The position numbers were made by a program, and so were the translations under genes. Positions 18,895-27,587 of a stretch of 64,000 nucleotides of DNA are shown here, one piece after another (position 1 is the stretch's first letter; each line of letters begins with the position of its first letter). The notes beneath the pieces are model-generated. The model was not told the DNA's origin. It saw only the letters and a list, made by a program, of their open reading frames with translations, and searched no databases. The stretch is from the NCBI GenBank assembly GCA_024743215.1, contig JANSWZ010000005.1, positions 62,001-126,000 of the forward strand, given 5' to 3'. The DNA is from Alphaproteobacteria bacterium. GTDB lineage: Bacteria; Pseudomonadota; Alphaproteobacteria; Rhizobiales; GCA-2746425.

Positions 18895-20721
18895 GTGGCT
18901 TTTTTTCCTCGGATACGCAGTGAATACGCCTATCTCTCCGGTGCAATCCGCACATTGCGGCGGCTGAAACCGGTTGTTGAGAAAAAGACACGCCTGTGGC
19001 CGGATGTGCTTGAAGAACTGGCTGACAGGTACGGCGACCGACCCGCGTTGCTCAGCCACAATCAACAGCTGAGCTATAATGCGTTTATGGGCCGCGCAAA
19101 CCAATATGCGCATTGGGCAAAATCACAGAATCTGCAAAAAGGCGATGTTGTCGGACTGCTGATGCCCAACTGCCCGGAATTTCTGGCGGTTTGGACTGGA
19201 ATTGCACGGGCGGGCGGTGTTACCGCTCTGTTGAACACCAATTTGCGGGGAGCCTCTCTGGCCCATTGCGTGAACATTGTCACGCCAAAGCATATCATCG
19301 TTGATGCGGCCCTGGCCGGGCAGTTTACAGATGCCAAGCAGTATTTTGTTTACGGGCACGCCCAGGATGGACCGGAACTCTGGGTCTATGACAATGCTGC
19401 AGAAAACAGCACCAAAGCTTTCAAGCCCCTGAAACCATTGGTGGATGCAGCCAATGCCGGGCCGTTGCCCCTTGAAGACCGCCCCGCGGTCACGACCGAT
19501 GATAAATGCCTCTACATCTATACCAGTGGCACCACCGGTCTGCCGAAAGCGGCCAATATCAATCATTATCGCGTTCAGGCCATCATGCATGGCTTTTCTG
19601 CGGCCACAGGTGCCAGTGATCAGGATCGCATGTATAATTGCATGCCAATGTATCACTCGGCAGGCGGGCTGATTGCCACAGGATCGGTTCTGACGCGTGG
19701 CGGTTCGGTGTTTATTGCCGAGCGCTTTTCGGCCAGCACTTTCTGGGACGATGTGGTCGATAATGACTGCACCATGTTTCAATATATTGGTGAGTTGTGC
19801 CGGTACCTTCTCAATTCCCCGCCCCATGCCAAGGAACGCGCCCACAAGATCCGTATGTGCAACGGCAACGGTCTGCGGCCCGATATCTGGGAGGCGTTTC
19901 AAAGCCGCTTTCAGATTCCCCGGATTCTTGAGTGGTATGCTGCGACAGAAAGCAATGCGGTTTTCTTCAATTTCGATGCCAAGGTCGGTGCTATTGGCCG
20001 TATTCCAAAATGGGCCGAGCATAAATTTGTCACGGAAGTCGTGCGGTTTGACCACGAAACCGAAACGCCAAAACGCAATGCACAGGGATTTTGTGAAATT
20101 TGCGATCCTGGCGAAATCGGCGAGGTCATATCGCAGATTCTCAACGATCCGAAACGACCGAGCCAACGCTTCGAAGGCTACAGCAACAGCCAGGAAAGTC
20201 AGCAAAAGGTTCTGGAGTCTGTTTTTGAAGCTGGCGACCGCTGGTTCAGGTCCGGCGATCTGATGCGCCGGGATGCGTTGGGGTACTTTTATTTCATTGA
20301 CCGCATTGGGGATACATTCCGCTGGAAGGGTGAAAATGTTGCCACGTCAGAAGTGTCGGAAAACCTGACCAATTTTGCCGGCGTCCATGAAGCCAATGTC
20401 TATGGCGTTGGGGTGCCCGGGATGGAGGGCCGCGCTGGCATGGTGGCTCTTGTGGTGGAGGATGATTTCGACCCGGCCGCCTTCTACGCCCATGTGCACA
20501 AGGCACTGCCCGACTACGCGCGCCCGGTGTTCCTGCGCCTGCAAAACCACATTGAAGTCACCGGCACGTTCAAGCAGCGCAAGATTGAACTGGTGAAACA
20601 GGGTTTTGATCCTGATGGGCTTTCAGATCCGCTGTTTATCATTGACGAGGGATCACAATCCTATGTGAAGCTCACGCCCGAGCTTTACGAAGACATATGC
20701 TCTGGTAAAAGGCGGCTTTGA
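18895..20721 (+). CDS. Fatty-acid acyl-CoA synthetase, FATP (very-long-chain) type
   Basis: The 608-residue AMP-binding enzyme has the P-loop [16 protein letters not shown] (residues ~207-222), the adenylate motif EWYAATESN, and the C-terminal [16 protein letters not shown], which is the version typical of FATP/very-long-chain acyl-CoA synthetases rather than FadD. It activates long-chain fatty acids with ATP and CoA. The start is GTG, with a strong AAGGGAGG four bases upstream. The glycerol kinase gene follows 41 bases downstream; together they suggest use of acyl-glycerols, which is inference. Confidence 0.9.
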   Translation: MAFFPRIRSEYAYLSGAIRTLRRLKPVVEKKTRLWPDVLEELADRYGDRPALLSHNQQLSYNAFMGRANQYAHWAKSQNLQKGDVVGLLMPNCPEFLAVWTGIARAGGVTALLNTNLRGASLAHCVNIVTPKHIIVDAALAGQFTDAKQYFVYGHAQDGPELWVYDNAAENSTKAFKPLKPLVDAANAGPLPLEDRPAVTTDDKCLYIYTSGTTGLPKAANINHYRVQAIMHGFSAATGASDQDRMYNCMPMYHSAGGLIATGSVLTRGGSVFIAERFSASTFWDDVVDNDCTMFQYIGELCRYLLNSPPHAKERAHKIRMCNGNGLRPDIWEAFQSRFQIPRILEWYAATESNAVFFNFDAKVGAIGRIPKWAEHKFVTEVVRFDHETETPKRNAQGFCEICDPGEIGEVISQILNDPKRPSQRFEGYSNSQESQQKVLESVFEAGDRWFRSGDLMRRDALGYFYFIDRIGDTFRWKGENVATSEVSENLTNFAGVHEANVYGVGVPGMEGRAGMVALVVEDDFDPAAFYAHVHKALPDYARPVFLRLQNHIEVTGTFKQRKIELVKQGFDPDGLSDPLFIIDEGSQSYVKLTPELYEDICSGKRRL

Positions 20722-20762
20722 ATGGCCGTTTGGTTTTAGGCAAATTTTCGAATTGGGACATC

Positions 20763-22256
20763 ATGACAGGCAATATTCTCGCAATTGACCAGGGCACGAC
20801 ATCGAGCCGCTCCATCATCTTTGACGCGTCACTGGCATCCATCGGTTCCGGTCAGCAGGAATTCACGCAGTTTTTCCCGAAATCCGGCTGGGTTGAACAT
20901 GATGTGGAGGAGATTTGGGACAGTGTCGTGGCAACGGGTCAAGCCGCCCTTGCCGATAGCGGACTGGGTGCAGACGCTATTTCCGCTATCGGCATAACCA
21001 ATCAGCGCGAGACCATTGTCGTGTGGGACAGGATCAGCGGTACGGCCATCCACAAGGCCATTGTCTGGCAGGACCGGCGCACAGCAGAGTTTTGCGCAAA
21101 GCTGAAATTGGAAGGTCATGAGCCGCTGTTTACGAAAAAAACGGGCTTGCTGCTGGACCCCTATTTTTCGGCAACGAAGCTGGCCTGGATGCTGGATCAC
21201 GTAGAGGGTGCCCGTGCCCGCGCGGAAGCCGGTGAGTTGGCTTTTGGCACCATCGACAGTTTTCTGATCTGGCGTCTGACCGGCGGCAAATCCCATGTCA
21301 CAGATGCTACCAATGCTGCCCGGACCATGATTTTCAACATTCACACCCAGGATTGGGATGATGAATTGCTGGACATTCTCAAGATTCCCCGCGCCTTGCT
21401 GCCGCAGGTACTGGATTGTGCCAGTGATTTTGGCACTGCAGAAGCCAATATTTTCGGGGCTGAAATTCCCATTGCCGGCGTGGCGGGCGATCAGCAGGCT
21501 GCGACCATCGGTCAGGCCTGTTTCAATCCCGGCATGTTCAAATCCACCTATGGCACAGGCTGCTTTGCCCTTTTGAATACAGGCGATAAGCCGGTTCCGT
21601 CCAATAACAGGTTGCTGACGACGATTGCCTATCGGCTGAATGGCAAGGTCACCTACGCGTTGGAGGGTTCTATCTTCATCGCGGGCGCAGCTGTTCAGTG
21701 GTTGCGTGATGGCATGAAAATGCTGGACGATGCCAGTCAGAGCGGTGCCATGGCGGAGGCGGCTGATCCGCATCAGGATGTCTATCTGGTGCCGGCCTTT
21801 GTCGGCCTCGGCGCGCCCTATTGGGATGCGGAGGCACGCGGTGCCATTTTTGGCCTGACACGTGGATCAGGCCCCAATGAGCTGGCCCGCGCTGCGCTGG
21901 AAGCAGTGTGTTATCAGACCCGTGATCTGCTGGAAGCCATGCAAAAGGACTGGGCGGCGGATGCAGATACGGTGTTGCGGGTTGATGGTGGTATGGTGGC
22001 CAGTGACTGGACCATGCAGTTTCTCGCCAATATTCTGGATGCCCCGGTCGATCGTCCGACCATATTGGAAACCACAGCATTGGGAGCCGCCTGGCTGGCA
22101 GGCCATCAGGTTGGTGTGTGGGGCGATCAGGAAGCCTTCGCAGCGCGCTGGCGCCTGGACCGGACCTTTACCCCTGATATGGATGAAGACACACGCGCGC
22201 AAAAATATGCGGGCTGGAAAGATGCAGTCAGCCGGACACTGAGCAAGCCAGCCTGA
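20763..22256 (+). CDS. glpK: Glycerol kinase
   Basis: The 497-residue protein is full length for the family (E. coli GlpK has 502). It has the ATP-binding [15 protein letters not shown] at the N-terminus, [13 protein letters not shown] in the glycerol site, [27 protein letters not shown], and [13 protein letters not shown]. It phosphorylates glycerol to sn-glycerol 3-phosphate. The ATG is preceded by GGGA; an in-frame ATG 15 codons upstream overlaps the previous gene and is unlikely. No glpD or glpF is visible nearby. Confidence 0.96.
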   Translation: MTGNILAIDQGTTSSRSIIFDASLASIGSGQQEFTQFFPKSGWVEHDVEEIWDSVVATGQAALADSGLGADAISAIGITNQRETIVVWDRISGTAIHKAIVWQDRRTAEFCAKLKLEGHEPLFTKKTGLLLDPYFSATKLAWMLDHVEGARARAEAGELAFGTIDSFLIWRLTGGKSHVTDATNAARTMIFNIHTQDWDDELLDILKIPRALLPQVLDCASDFGTAEANIFGAEIPIAGVAGDQQAATIGQACFNPGMFKSTYGTGCFALLNTGDKPVPSNNRLLTTIAYRLNGKVTYALEGSIFIAGAAVQWLRDGMKMLDDASQSGAMAEAADPHQDVYLVPAFVGLGAPYWDAEARGAIFGLTRGSGPNELARAALEAVCYQTRDLLEAMQKDWAADADTVLRVDGGMVASDWTMQFLANILDAPVDRPTILETTALGAAWLAGHQVGVWGDQEAFAARWRLDRTFTPDMDEDTRAQKYAGWKDAVSRTLSKPA

Positions 22257-22303
22257 GGGCAAGCCAAGTTGAGCGGCAGCAAGATCAGGTCTTGCTCAAA
22301 CAA

Positions 22304-22330
22304 AAACCCGGATCTGGATGATCCGGGTTT
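22304..22330 (-). terminator. Terminator between glpK and infC
   Basis: AAACCCGGATC pairs with GATCCGGGTTT over 11 bp around a 5-base loop. On the minus strand the stem is followed by TTTTTGTTT, so it is a strong terminator for infC. On the plus strand the tract is weaker, but it may also serve glpK. Confidence 0.88.
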
Positions 22331-22376
22331 GCTGTCATTTCAAATTTCAGTCATGCCAAACTGCAATAAAGCCTGA

Positions 22377-22913
22377 TCAGACCGGTGCCAAAACCATTGT
22401 CATCTGGCGGCCTTCCAGCTTAGGCGGCATCTCCACCTTGGCTATTTCCTTGGTGGCTTCCTTGACGCGCATCAAAACCTGCATGCCCAGTTCCTGGTGG
22501 GCCATTTCACGGCCACGAAAACGCATAGTAACCTTGACCTTGTCGCCCTCTTCAAAGAATCGGTTCACTGACCGCATCTTCACCTCATAATCATGGATGT
22601 CGATATTGGGTCGCATCTTGATTTCTTTGACGTCGACGGTTTTCTGCTTTTTGCGGGCTTCCGCAGCCTTTTTCTGGGCCTGGTACTTAAATTTACCATG
22701 GTCCAAAATTTTACAGACAGGGGGTTTGGAATTTGCCGCGATTTCTACAAGGTCCAACCCTGCTTCAGCGGCCATTTCCATGGCTCGTGCGGTCGGCACG
22801 ATACCGTGGTTTTCACCCTGATCATCAATCAGCTGGACATCGGCTGACGTAATTTCCTTATTGGCACGAGGGCCTTCTTTCACTGCCGGAGCGGCTCTAT
22901 GGGGACGGCGAAT
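22377..22913 (-). CDS. infC: Translation initiation factor IF-3, with an ATT start
   Basis: The protein has both IF-3 halves: the N-domain with [17 protein letters not shown], the lysine-rich linker, and the C-domain [17 protein letters not shown], then [14 protein letters not shown]-3 binds the 30S subunit and polices start-codon choice. The frame stays open upstream of a GTG to an ATT codon, giving [20 protein letters not shown], which matches the usual alphaproteobacterial N-terminus. An AGGAG lies nine bases before the ATT. A rare start codon allows IF-3 to repress its own synthesis, as known for E. coli infC. The total is 178 residues. rpmI and rplT do not follow. Confidence 0.95.
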   Translation of the reverse strand: MRRPHRAAPAVKEGPRANKEITSADVQLIDDQGENHGIVPTARAMEMAAEAGLDLVEIAANSKPPVCKILDHGKFKYQAQKKAAEARKKQKTVDVKEIKMRPNIDIHDYEVKMRSVNRFFEEGDKVKVTMRFRGREMAHQELGMQVLMRVKEATKEIAKVEMPPKLEGRQMTMVLAPV

Positions 22914-22927
22914 GGTGGTTTACTCCT
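22911..22927 (-). promoter_or_regulatory. infC: infC ribosome site and ATT start codon
   Basis: Read on the minus strand, AGGAG is followed by nine bases and then ATT-CGC-CGT. No ATG, GTG or TTG occurs in frame between the ribosome site and the GTG ten codons further in. The ATT is therefore the likely initiation codon and the target of autoregulation by IF-3. Confidence 0.8.
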
Positions 22928-23153
22928 GATTATTAACGATATGCGCTAGATTGGTGTTGGCGAGTCATTTGTCCAGTGTTGTGTAACATACTGAATGCAA
23001 TTTCATCATCCTGAACAAAGTTTCCGACAATTTGTCGGCAGTCCTCCGCCCACGCGTGCATAAAATCCTGTGCCGCGACGAAAAAGTCAAGAACTCTGCT
23101 GTTTTGAGGGCAGAAAACATTAAGATTCTGCAATCTTTGGGTCGCCGCGGGAA

Positions 23154-24365
23154 TCAATTTCGCTTTTTGGCGCTTAAAAGAGCACTATAAACCTCTAATG
23201 TCTGCGCACACATCGCCTGCAACGAAAAGTGTCTGGACACAAAGTCTCTTGCCTGGGCGCCAATGATGGCACGCGCTTCTGGCTTCATGGTCAGAACGAG
23301 CTGCATGGCCTGCGCCAATGCATCTGCATCGCCCGGTGGAACGCGCCAGCCAGTGCGCTCAGCTTCACTCACATCAGGCGGCACCAGAATTGTTTCCTTT
23401 GCGCCGCCATGGTCCGTTGCGATGATGGGAATCTCGGCAGCGCCTGCCTCGACAGCGGCGCGGCCAAAGGCCTCCTGTCGCGTAGAGGCGACGACCATGC
23501 ATGTGGCCAGACAAAGCGCTGCCGGCACATCATCACAATGGCCGACCAGACGGATATGATCGCTCAATCCACGCGTTTCGATGGTTTGGCGCAGTCGTGT
23601 TTCGTAAGCGGCATCACCCTGACTGCCACCTGCCAGGATCAACAAGGGTTGATGTTGATCTGGTACACCGGTTTTCAGCACCAGAGCCATGGCGTCGATC
23701 AACACTTCCTGGCCTTTCCAACCGGTCAGTCTGGCAACATTGAGGATCATTGGACGTTTGACGTCCGCCGGTTCCAGACCCCATCTCCGCCGCAGCGCTT
23801 CACGGCGTTCCAGTGAGACTGCATCGGGGGCAAATGCCTTAATATCAGTGCCGCGATAAATCTTGTTGATACGCTTTTTTGCTGCTGGTGCGCGTTCTGC
23901 AACGAGGGCAGCCGTCATGCCCGAATTGGCGATGATGACGTCGCTGCGGGTCATGGCCGAATTGTAAAACGCCTTCAGCTTGTTGTTCTGGCTATAATTG
24001 CCATGATAGGTGGTGACGTAAGGGCGTCTGGTCCAGCGGGCAGCCCACAGCGCCGGCCATGCTGGCGCCCGTGAGCGGGCGTGAATGACATCGACATTGT
24101 TTTGCAAGATCAGCGTTCGAAGCCCGACTGCGGTTTTCAGCATCTGGAACGGATTTTTACTGGCCGCTTTCATGGCGATATACTCGCCGCCTACCGCTTC
24201 AAGTTCCGGCACCATGCCGCCATGTTCCGCCACCACAATGGCTCTGCCACCAGCGTCGGTGATGGCCTGTGCAATATCTACAGTGGTGCGTTCTGCCCCG
24301 CCTGCTTCCAGACGCGGAATAATCTGCAAGATGGTCTTGCCGGTAAGATCAGTCATTCTTGTCAT
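23154..24365 (-). CDS. GT4-family glycosyltransferase
   Basis: The 403-residue protein has a GT-B fold pattern. The N-terminal IIPRLEAGGAERTTVDIA contains the nucleotide-sugar loop glycines. The C-terminal domain has NVARLTGWKGQEVLIDAM, then ASTRQEAFGRAAVEAGA with the E-x7-E motif (EAFGRAAVE), then IIATDHGGAKETI. GT4 enzymes transfer sugars with retention, often to LPS or exopolysaccharide. The ATG used is one of two three codons apart. The ~240 bases from its stop to infC hold only a doubtful 74-codon frame. Confidence 0.88.
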   Translation of the reverse strand: MTRMTDLTGKTILQIIPRLEAGGAERTTVDIAQAITDAGGRAIVVAEHGGMVPELEAVGGEYIAMKAASKNPFQMLKTAVGLRTLILQNNVDVIHARSRAPAWPALWAARWTRRPYVTTYHGNYSQNNKLKAFYNSAMTRSDVIIANSGMTAALVAERAPAAKKRINKIYRGTDIKAFAPDAVSLERREALRRRWGLEPADVKRPMILNVARLTGWKGQEVLIDAMALVLKTGVPDQHQPLLILAGGSQGDAAYETRLRQTIETRGLSDHIRLVGHCDDVPAALCLATCMVVASTRQEAFGRAAVEAGAAEIPIIATDHGGAKETILVPPDVSEAERTGWRVPPGDADALAQAMQLVLTMKPEARAIIGAQARDFVSRHFSLQAMCAQTLEVYSALLSAKKRN

Positions 24366-24511
24366 AAGTTCTGATTGGTCATAATTTCTAATTGGGCCTG
24401 ATATTCAGGAGCGAAATTGATGGCGGCGCATGAGTATGTTTGCATTCTTGTTCTGAACGTCCCGCTATGGCATCAAACGAGTTGAAAGACCAGCCAGTGT
24501 GAGAGCCCGAT

Positions 24512-25324
24512 ATGCCCCCTATGACTGACTTGCCCAATGATCTGCCGCCGCCTGAGTATCATGAAATTGGCAGTGGCCCGGAGCGACGGAAAATTGCTTA
24601 TCGTCACAGGCCAGCAGCCGGTAGCGCACAACCCGGCCTTTTGTGGCTGGGCGGCTTCAAATCCGACATGGATGGCTCCAAGGCTCTTGCCATTGATGAC
24701 TATGCCAGAGAGAACGGTCTCAGCTTTACGCGGTTTGACTATTCCGGCCACGGCCAGTCAGAGGGCCGCTTTCTGGATGGAACGATTTCGCGCTGGCTGG
24801 CGGAGGCGGAAGCCATTGTCAAAGCCACAGCCAAAACCGGTGAAAAGCGCATTTTGATCGGCTCTTCCATGGGGGGCTGGCTTGCGCTGTTGCTGGCAAA
24901 AAGGCTGCAGAAGGGCGATGATTTGTCTGTTCAGGGTATCGTATTGATTGCCCCGGCTGTGGATATGACGGCCGATCTGATGTGGGACAAGATGTCGGAT
25001 GCGGTCAAGGCCAGGCTTATGGAAGATGGGCAGATAGAAAAACCCAGCGATTATTCAGATGAACCTTACATTCTGACCCGCGATCTGATCGAGGATGGAC
25101 AGCAACATCTGTTTGGGACGGATGTTATAGAGATGGGATGCCCTGTTCATATTCTGCAAGGCGGTCTCGATACCGATGTCCCACCGGCCCATGCCTTGAA
25201 ACTGGCCAGCCAGTTGCCGTTGGATGATGTGGTTTTATCAATGATACCGGGTGGTGATCACAGGCTTTCGCGCCCAGAAGACCTGCATCGGCTGACGCGC
25301 AGCATCGACACCTTGCTGATATGA
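24512..25324 (+). CDS. Alpha/beta hydrolase, ABHD10-like
   Basis: The 270-residue protein has the alpha/beta hydrolase elements: LLWLGGFKSDMDGSKA at the oxyanion strand, FDYSGHGQSEGRF, the nucleophile elbow LIGSSMGGWLALLLA (Ser in GSSMGG), an acidic residue after ILQGGLDTDVP, and the late His in IPGGDHRLSRPEDL. It resembles mitochondrial ABHD10-type thioesterases or esterases. Substrate is unknown. It is divergent from the glycosyltransferase. A second ATG three codons in is equally possible. Confidence 0.85.
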   Translation: MPPMTDLPNDLPPPEYHEIGSGPERRKIAYRHRPAAGSAQPGLLWLGGFKSDMDGSKALAIDDYARENGLSFTRFDYSGHGQSEGRFLDGTISRWLAEAEAIVKATAKTGEKRILIGSSMGGWLALLLAKRLQKGDDLSVQGIVLIAPAVDMTADLMWDKMSDAVKARLMEDGQIEKPSDYSDEPYILTRDLIEDGQQHLFGTDVIEMGCPVHILQGGLDTDVPPAHALKLASQLPLDDVVLSMIPGGDHRLSRPEDLHRLTRSIDTLLI

Positions 25325-25504
25325 TGCAAAAACTGGCCCGTTCAGGGGATTCCACCATTGACGGATGAACCGCTTTACCCCTATAAGGCGCGCCATATGG
25401 TGGCAATAGTGATTGCCGCCCTTTTCGTTTTAATCACCAGGCGATGAATGACTGCCGGAATGGCTAGTCTGAGTTGCCCTATGCAAATAGAGGGGCTCAA
25501 GCCC

Positions 25505-25771
25505 ATGGCTAATACACCTTCAGCCAAAAAGTCCGCGCGTAAGATTCTTGCACGCACTGAAGTCAACAAAGCGCGCCGCAGCCGTATCCGTACTTACCTG
25601 CGCAGAGTCGAGGAAGCCATTGCTTCCGGCGTCAAGACTGACGCTGCAGCCGCGCTTAAGGATGTTCAACCTGAATTGATGCGTGCTGCGGGTAAAGGCG
25701 TACTGCCGAAAAACACCGCATCGCGGAAAGTATCCCGTCTGGCAGCCAGAGTAAAAGCACTCAGCGCTTAA
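25505..25771 (+). CDS. rpsT: 30S ribosomal protein S20
   Basis: The 88-residue basic protein starts [18 protein letters not shown] after Met, the conserved S20 N-terminus, and includes [21 protein letters not shown]20 binds 16S rRNA early in 30S assembly. In-frame upstream codons exist, but this ATG matches the family start exactly. A strong terminator follows about 130 bases downstream. rpsT near dnaA is a common alphaproteobacterial arrangement. Confidence 0.97.
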   Translation: MANTPSAKKSARKILARTEVNKARRSRIRTYLRRVEEAIASGVKTDAAAALKDVQPELMRAAGKGVLPKNTASRKVSRLAARVKALSA

Positions 25772-25899
25772 GCTTCCTTGCCGAACGGGTTTGGAATGCA
25801 GTTCAGCCATCGCTGATGCATGCCGGCTAAATAATTTTTTGACTTTTGTCTGGTTACAAAATCGGTATCTTAAGTTGAACATACTGATACAATTACGGA

Positions 25900-25928
25900 A
25901 ATGGCTCGCTCCAAGGCGGGCCATTTTT
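25900..25928 (+). terminator. Rho-independent terminator of rpsT
   Basis: AATGGCTCGC pairs with GCGGGCCATT over 10 bp (one G-T pair) around a 6-base loop, and the stem runs into a TTTTT tract on the plus strand. Confidence 0.88.
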
Positions 25929-25998
25929 CGTTTCCGGTTTTGCGAATGTAAAACACCTTTCAAACCCGCATCCAAGCAGCTTGAACTAAGTCATTGAA

Positions 25999-26292
25999 GA
26001 CTCACGAAGAATCTTATTCGGCTATCAAGCTATCCTTTTTTTAACATATATTTCAATATGTTACAGATGACCCCCAGTCTGATTTAACCGGAAGATCCGG
26101 CGATTTGGCGATTCTGTTTTTGTCAACTATCCGGGCAAAAAATATTTTTGGAGAGATCCTCGCAAGCAGCTCGGAAGAGGCGCTTGACATAAAAAACATT
26201 GAGTCGCAAAGCCTTAACAAATTGAGGATCGCAGTTGGCCCATCTGAATCCCGCAAGAGGGTAAAAAAAGCCAAAAGAATCTTGCCTGACTC
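25999..26292. other. GANTC-rich gene-free region before dnaA (candidate origin or cell-cycle control region)
   Basis: Seven GANTC sites lie within 294 bases, starting at 25999, 26009, 26110, 26201, 26246, 26277 and 26288. About one would be expected by chance. GANTC is the target of the alphaproteobacterial cell-cycle methylase CcrM, and clusters mark origins and regulated promoters. The surrounding ~900 bases between rpsT and the rhodanese gene lack a convincing gene, are AT-richer than the flanks and contain a DnaA-box-like TTATCAACA at 26329-26337. Calling this oriC is inference. Confidence 0.4.
26042..26063. repeat. AT-rich inverted repeat
   Basis: TAACATAT and ATATGTTA form perfect 8-base arms around a 6-base spacer, directly after a run of eight T. 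On neither strand does a T-tract follow the stem, so it is not an obvious terminator. It could be a protein-binding palindrome or part of an unwinding element within the candidate origin region. Confidence 0.5.
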
Positions 26293-26681
26293 GGCTTGCA
26301 GAGGCAAAAATCAATGTGTATCTTCTGGTTATCAACAGCGGTACAGACACTCTTGTTCAGAGTGTTTCCAAGTAAAATAAGTTCCTGATTGAGTATTCAC
26401 ACTGCGCCAATCCCAATTATTGGGCTTTGCGTAAACGGTATTTTTTTGCCTGCGGCAGATAAACTAACCGATTTGAGTATTGACCAGGCCTTAACTTTAA
26501 TTGTGCTTGAGGGGTACTGTTTCGGAAGGCCTGTTTGACCCTTTCGTGTTGATTATCTGGCGTGCTGACGCAGGATGTTATCCTGGCTCAGGAAAACCGT
26601 CGGGTGATAGTTGGTGAAAGTGCTTGTCGGAGCACGCAGGAAAAATGCGCCAATGACGGTGCAGCAGAGATGTGGATTGAA

Positions 26682-27233
26682 ATGACTGACACTAAGACCA
26701 ACACCCCATCAACGCCTCTCGCCGATACCCCTAATCTCAGTTCTCAGGCCAGCAATTCGACAGATCGACTTTCCGAAAGCGCCATTCAGGACGCTGTCAA
26801 TCTCATGGGCTATGCCGGTGATGTAGCGGCACCCTATGCCTATGCTGCTCTGTCCGGCCAGGCGGTCATTGTCGACGTGCGCACGATTGCAGAATGGAAC
26901 TTTGTGGGACTTCCCGCTTTGTCTCCCGAGCAACTGGTGGTGTGTGAATGGCAGGCCTATCCGGACATGCAGCGGAACCCAGGGTTTGTTGCCAAGGTGA
27001 GCGAAGAAATTCTGGCTCGCAGCAACGCAGAAGCTCCGGCAGACGCACCGGAGGTCTATTTTCTGTGCCGGTCTGGCGCCCGCAGCCGATCGGCTGCGAT
27101 GGCCATGACACAGGCTGGCTTTCCAAAATGCTTCAACATCCAAAACGGATTTGAAGGGGATCCAGACTCTGATGGACATCGCGGCACCGTCAATGGCTGG
27201 AAGGTGGATGGCTTGCCATGGCGCCAAGGTTAG
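26682..27233 (+). CDS. Rhodanese-domain protein
   Basis: The ~183-residue protein has a Ser/Thr-rich N-terminal ~40 residues. A single rhodanese domain follows: AVIVDVRTIAEWNFVG, the active-site loop FLCRSGARSRSAA with catalytic Cys, and a closing FNIQNGFEGD, then GWKVDGLPW. Rhodaneses move sulfane sulfur. The biological partner is unknown. The start is uncertain: an ATG four codons upstream is equally usable and neither has a clear ribosome site. It precedes dnaA by ~350 bases. Confidence 0.85.
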   Translation: MTDTKTNTPSTPLADTPNLSSQASNSTDRLSESAIQDAVNLMGYAGDVAAPYAYAALSGQAVIVDVRTIAEWNFVGLPALSPEQLVVCEWQAYPDMQRNPGFVAKVSEEILARSNAEAPADAPEVYFLCRSGARSRSAAMAMTQAGFPKCFNIQNGFEGDPDSDGHRGTVNGWKVDGLPWRQG

Positions 27234-27458
27234 GTGAGGGCGATTTGACTGACAGCGGGATAATTAAAGACGACTGCCCGAAAGACGAAATGAACTGAGA
27301 GAAAAGCAGACCGAATAATGGGCGAAGATGAGCGACACACGCATGACGGCGCAGAAGAACTTTTGGGCGAATTTGGGGGTATTGGGGGCGATATGAATGG
27401 CACGGGCGATGCCGAAGGGCAGCAGATGAGTCTGCAGATCAAAACAGACGAAAGGCCA

Positions 27459-27464
27459 TATAAT
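27459..27464 (+). promoter_or_regulatory. Possible dnaA -10 element
   Basis: A perfect TATAAT sits inside the near-palindrome GGCCATATAATGGCC, about 124 bases before the dnaA ATG I prefer. A second palindrome, GCGTCTTTAGACGC, follows at 27480-27493, and GCGTCT recurs just after it. No good -35 hexamer is visible. The hexamer is the main reason to doubt the longer dnaA reading frame that runs through this stretch. Confidence 0.35.
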
Positions 27465-27587
27465 GGCCCAACAAAACTGGCGTCTTTAGACGCGGGGGAA
27501 GAGGCGTCTCACAACGCCGTACACTCATCGTGCTCTTCCAATTCGAAGACACTTACCAACACCGCAGCCAAACAGGCACACCCCAAT

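Noticed and set aside
19123-20205. 360-codon minus-strand frame opposite the acyl-CoA synthetase
   Set aside because: The plus-strand gene has all AMP-binding motifs; the antisense frame has none of any family.
22933-23157. 74-codon frame between the GT4 gene and infC, overlapping the GT4 stop as ATGA
   Set aside because: The composition is not protein-like, no family is recognised, and it covers the region expected to hold the infC promoter and leader. The overlap may be chance.
26105-26380. 91-codon plus-strand frame in the GANTC-rich region
   Set aside because: There is no ribosome site and no family resemblance, and a 75-codon frame on the other strand covers much of the same DNA. The region is AT-rich and looks regulatory.
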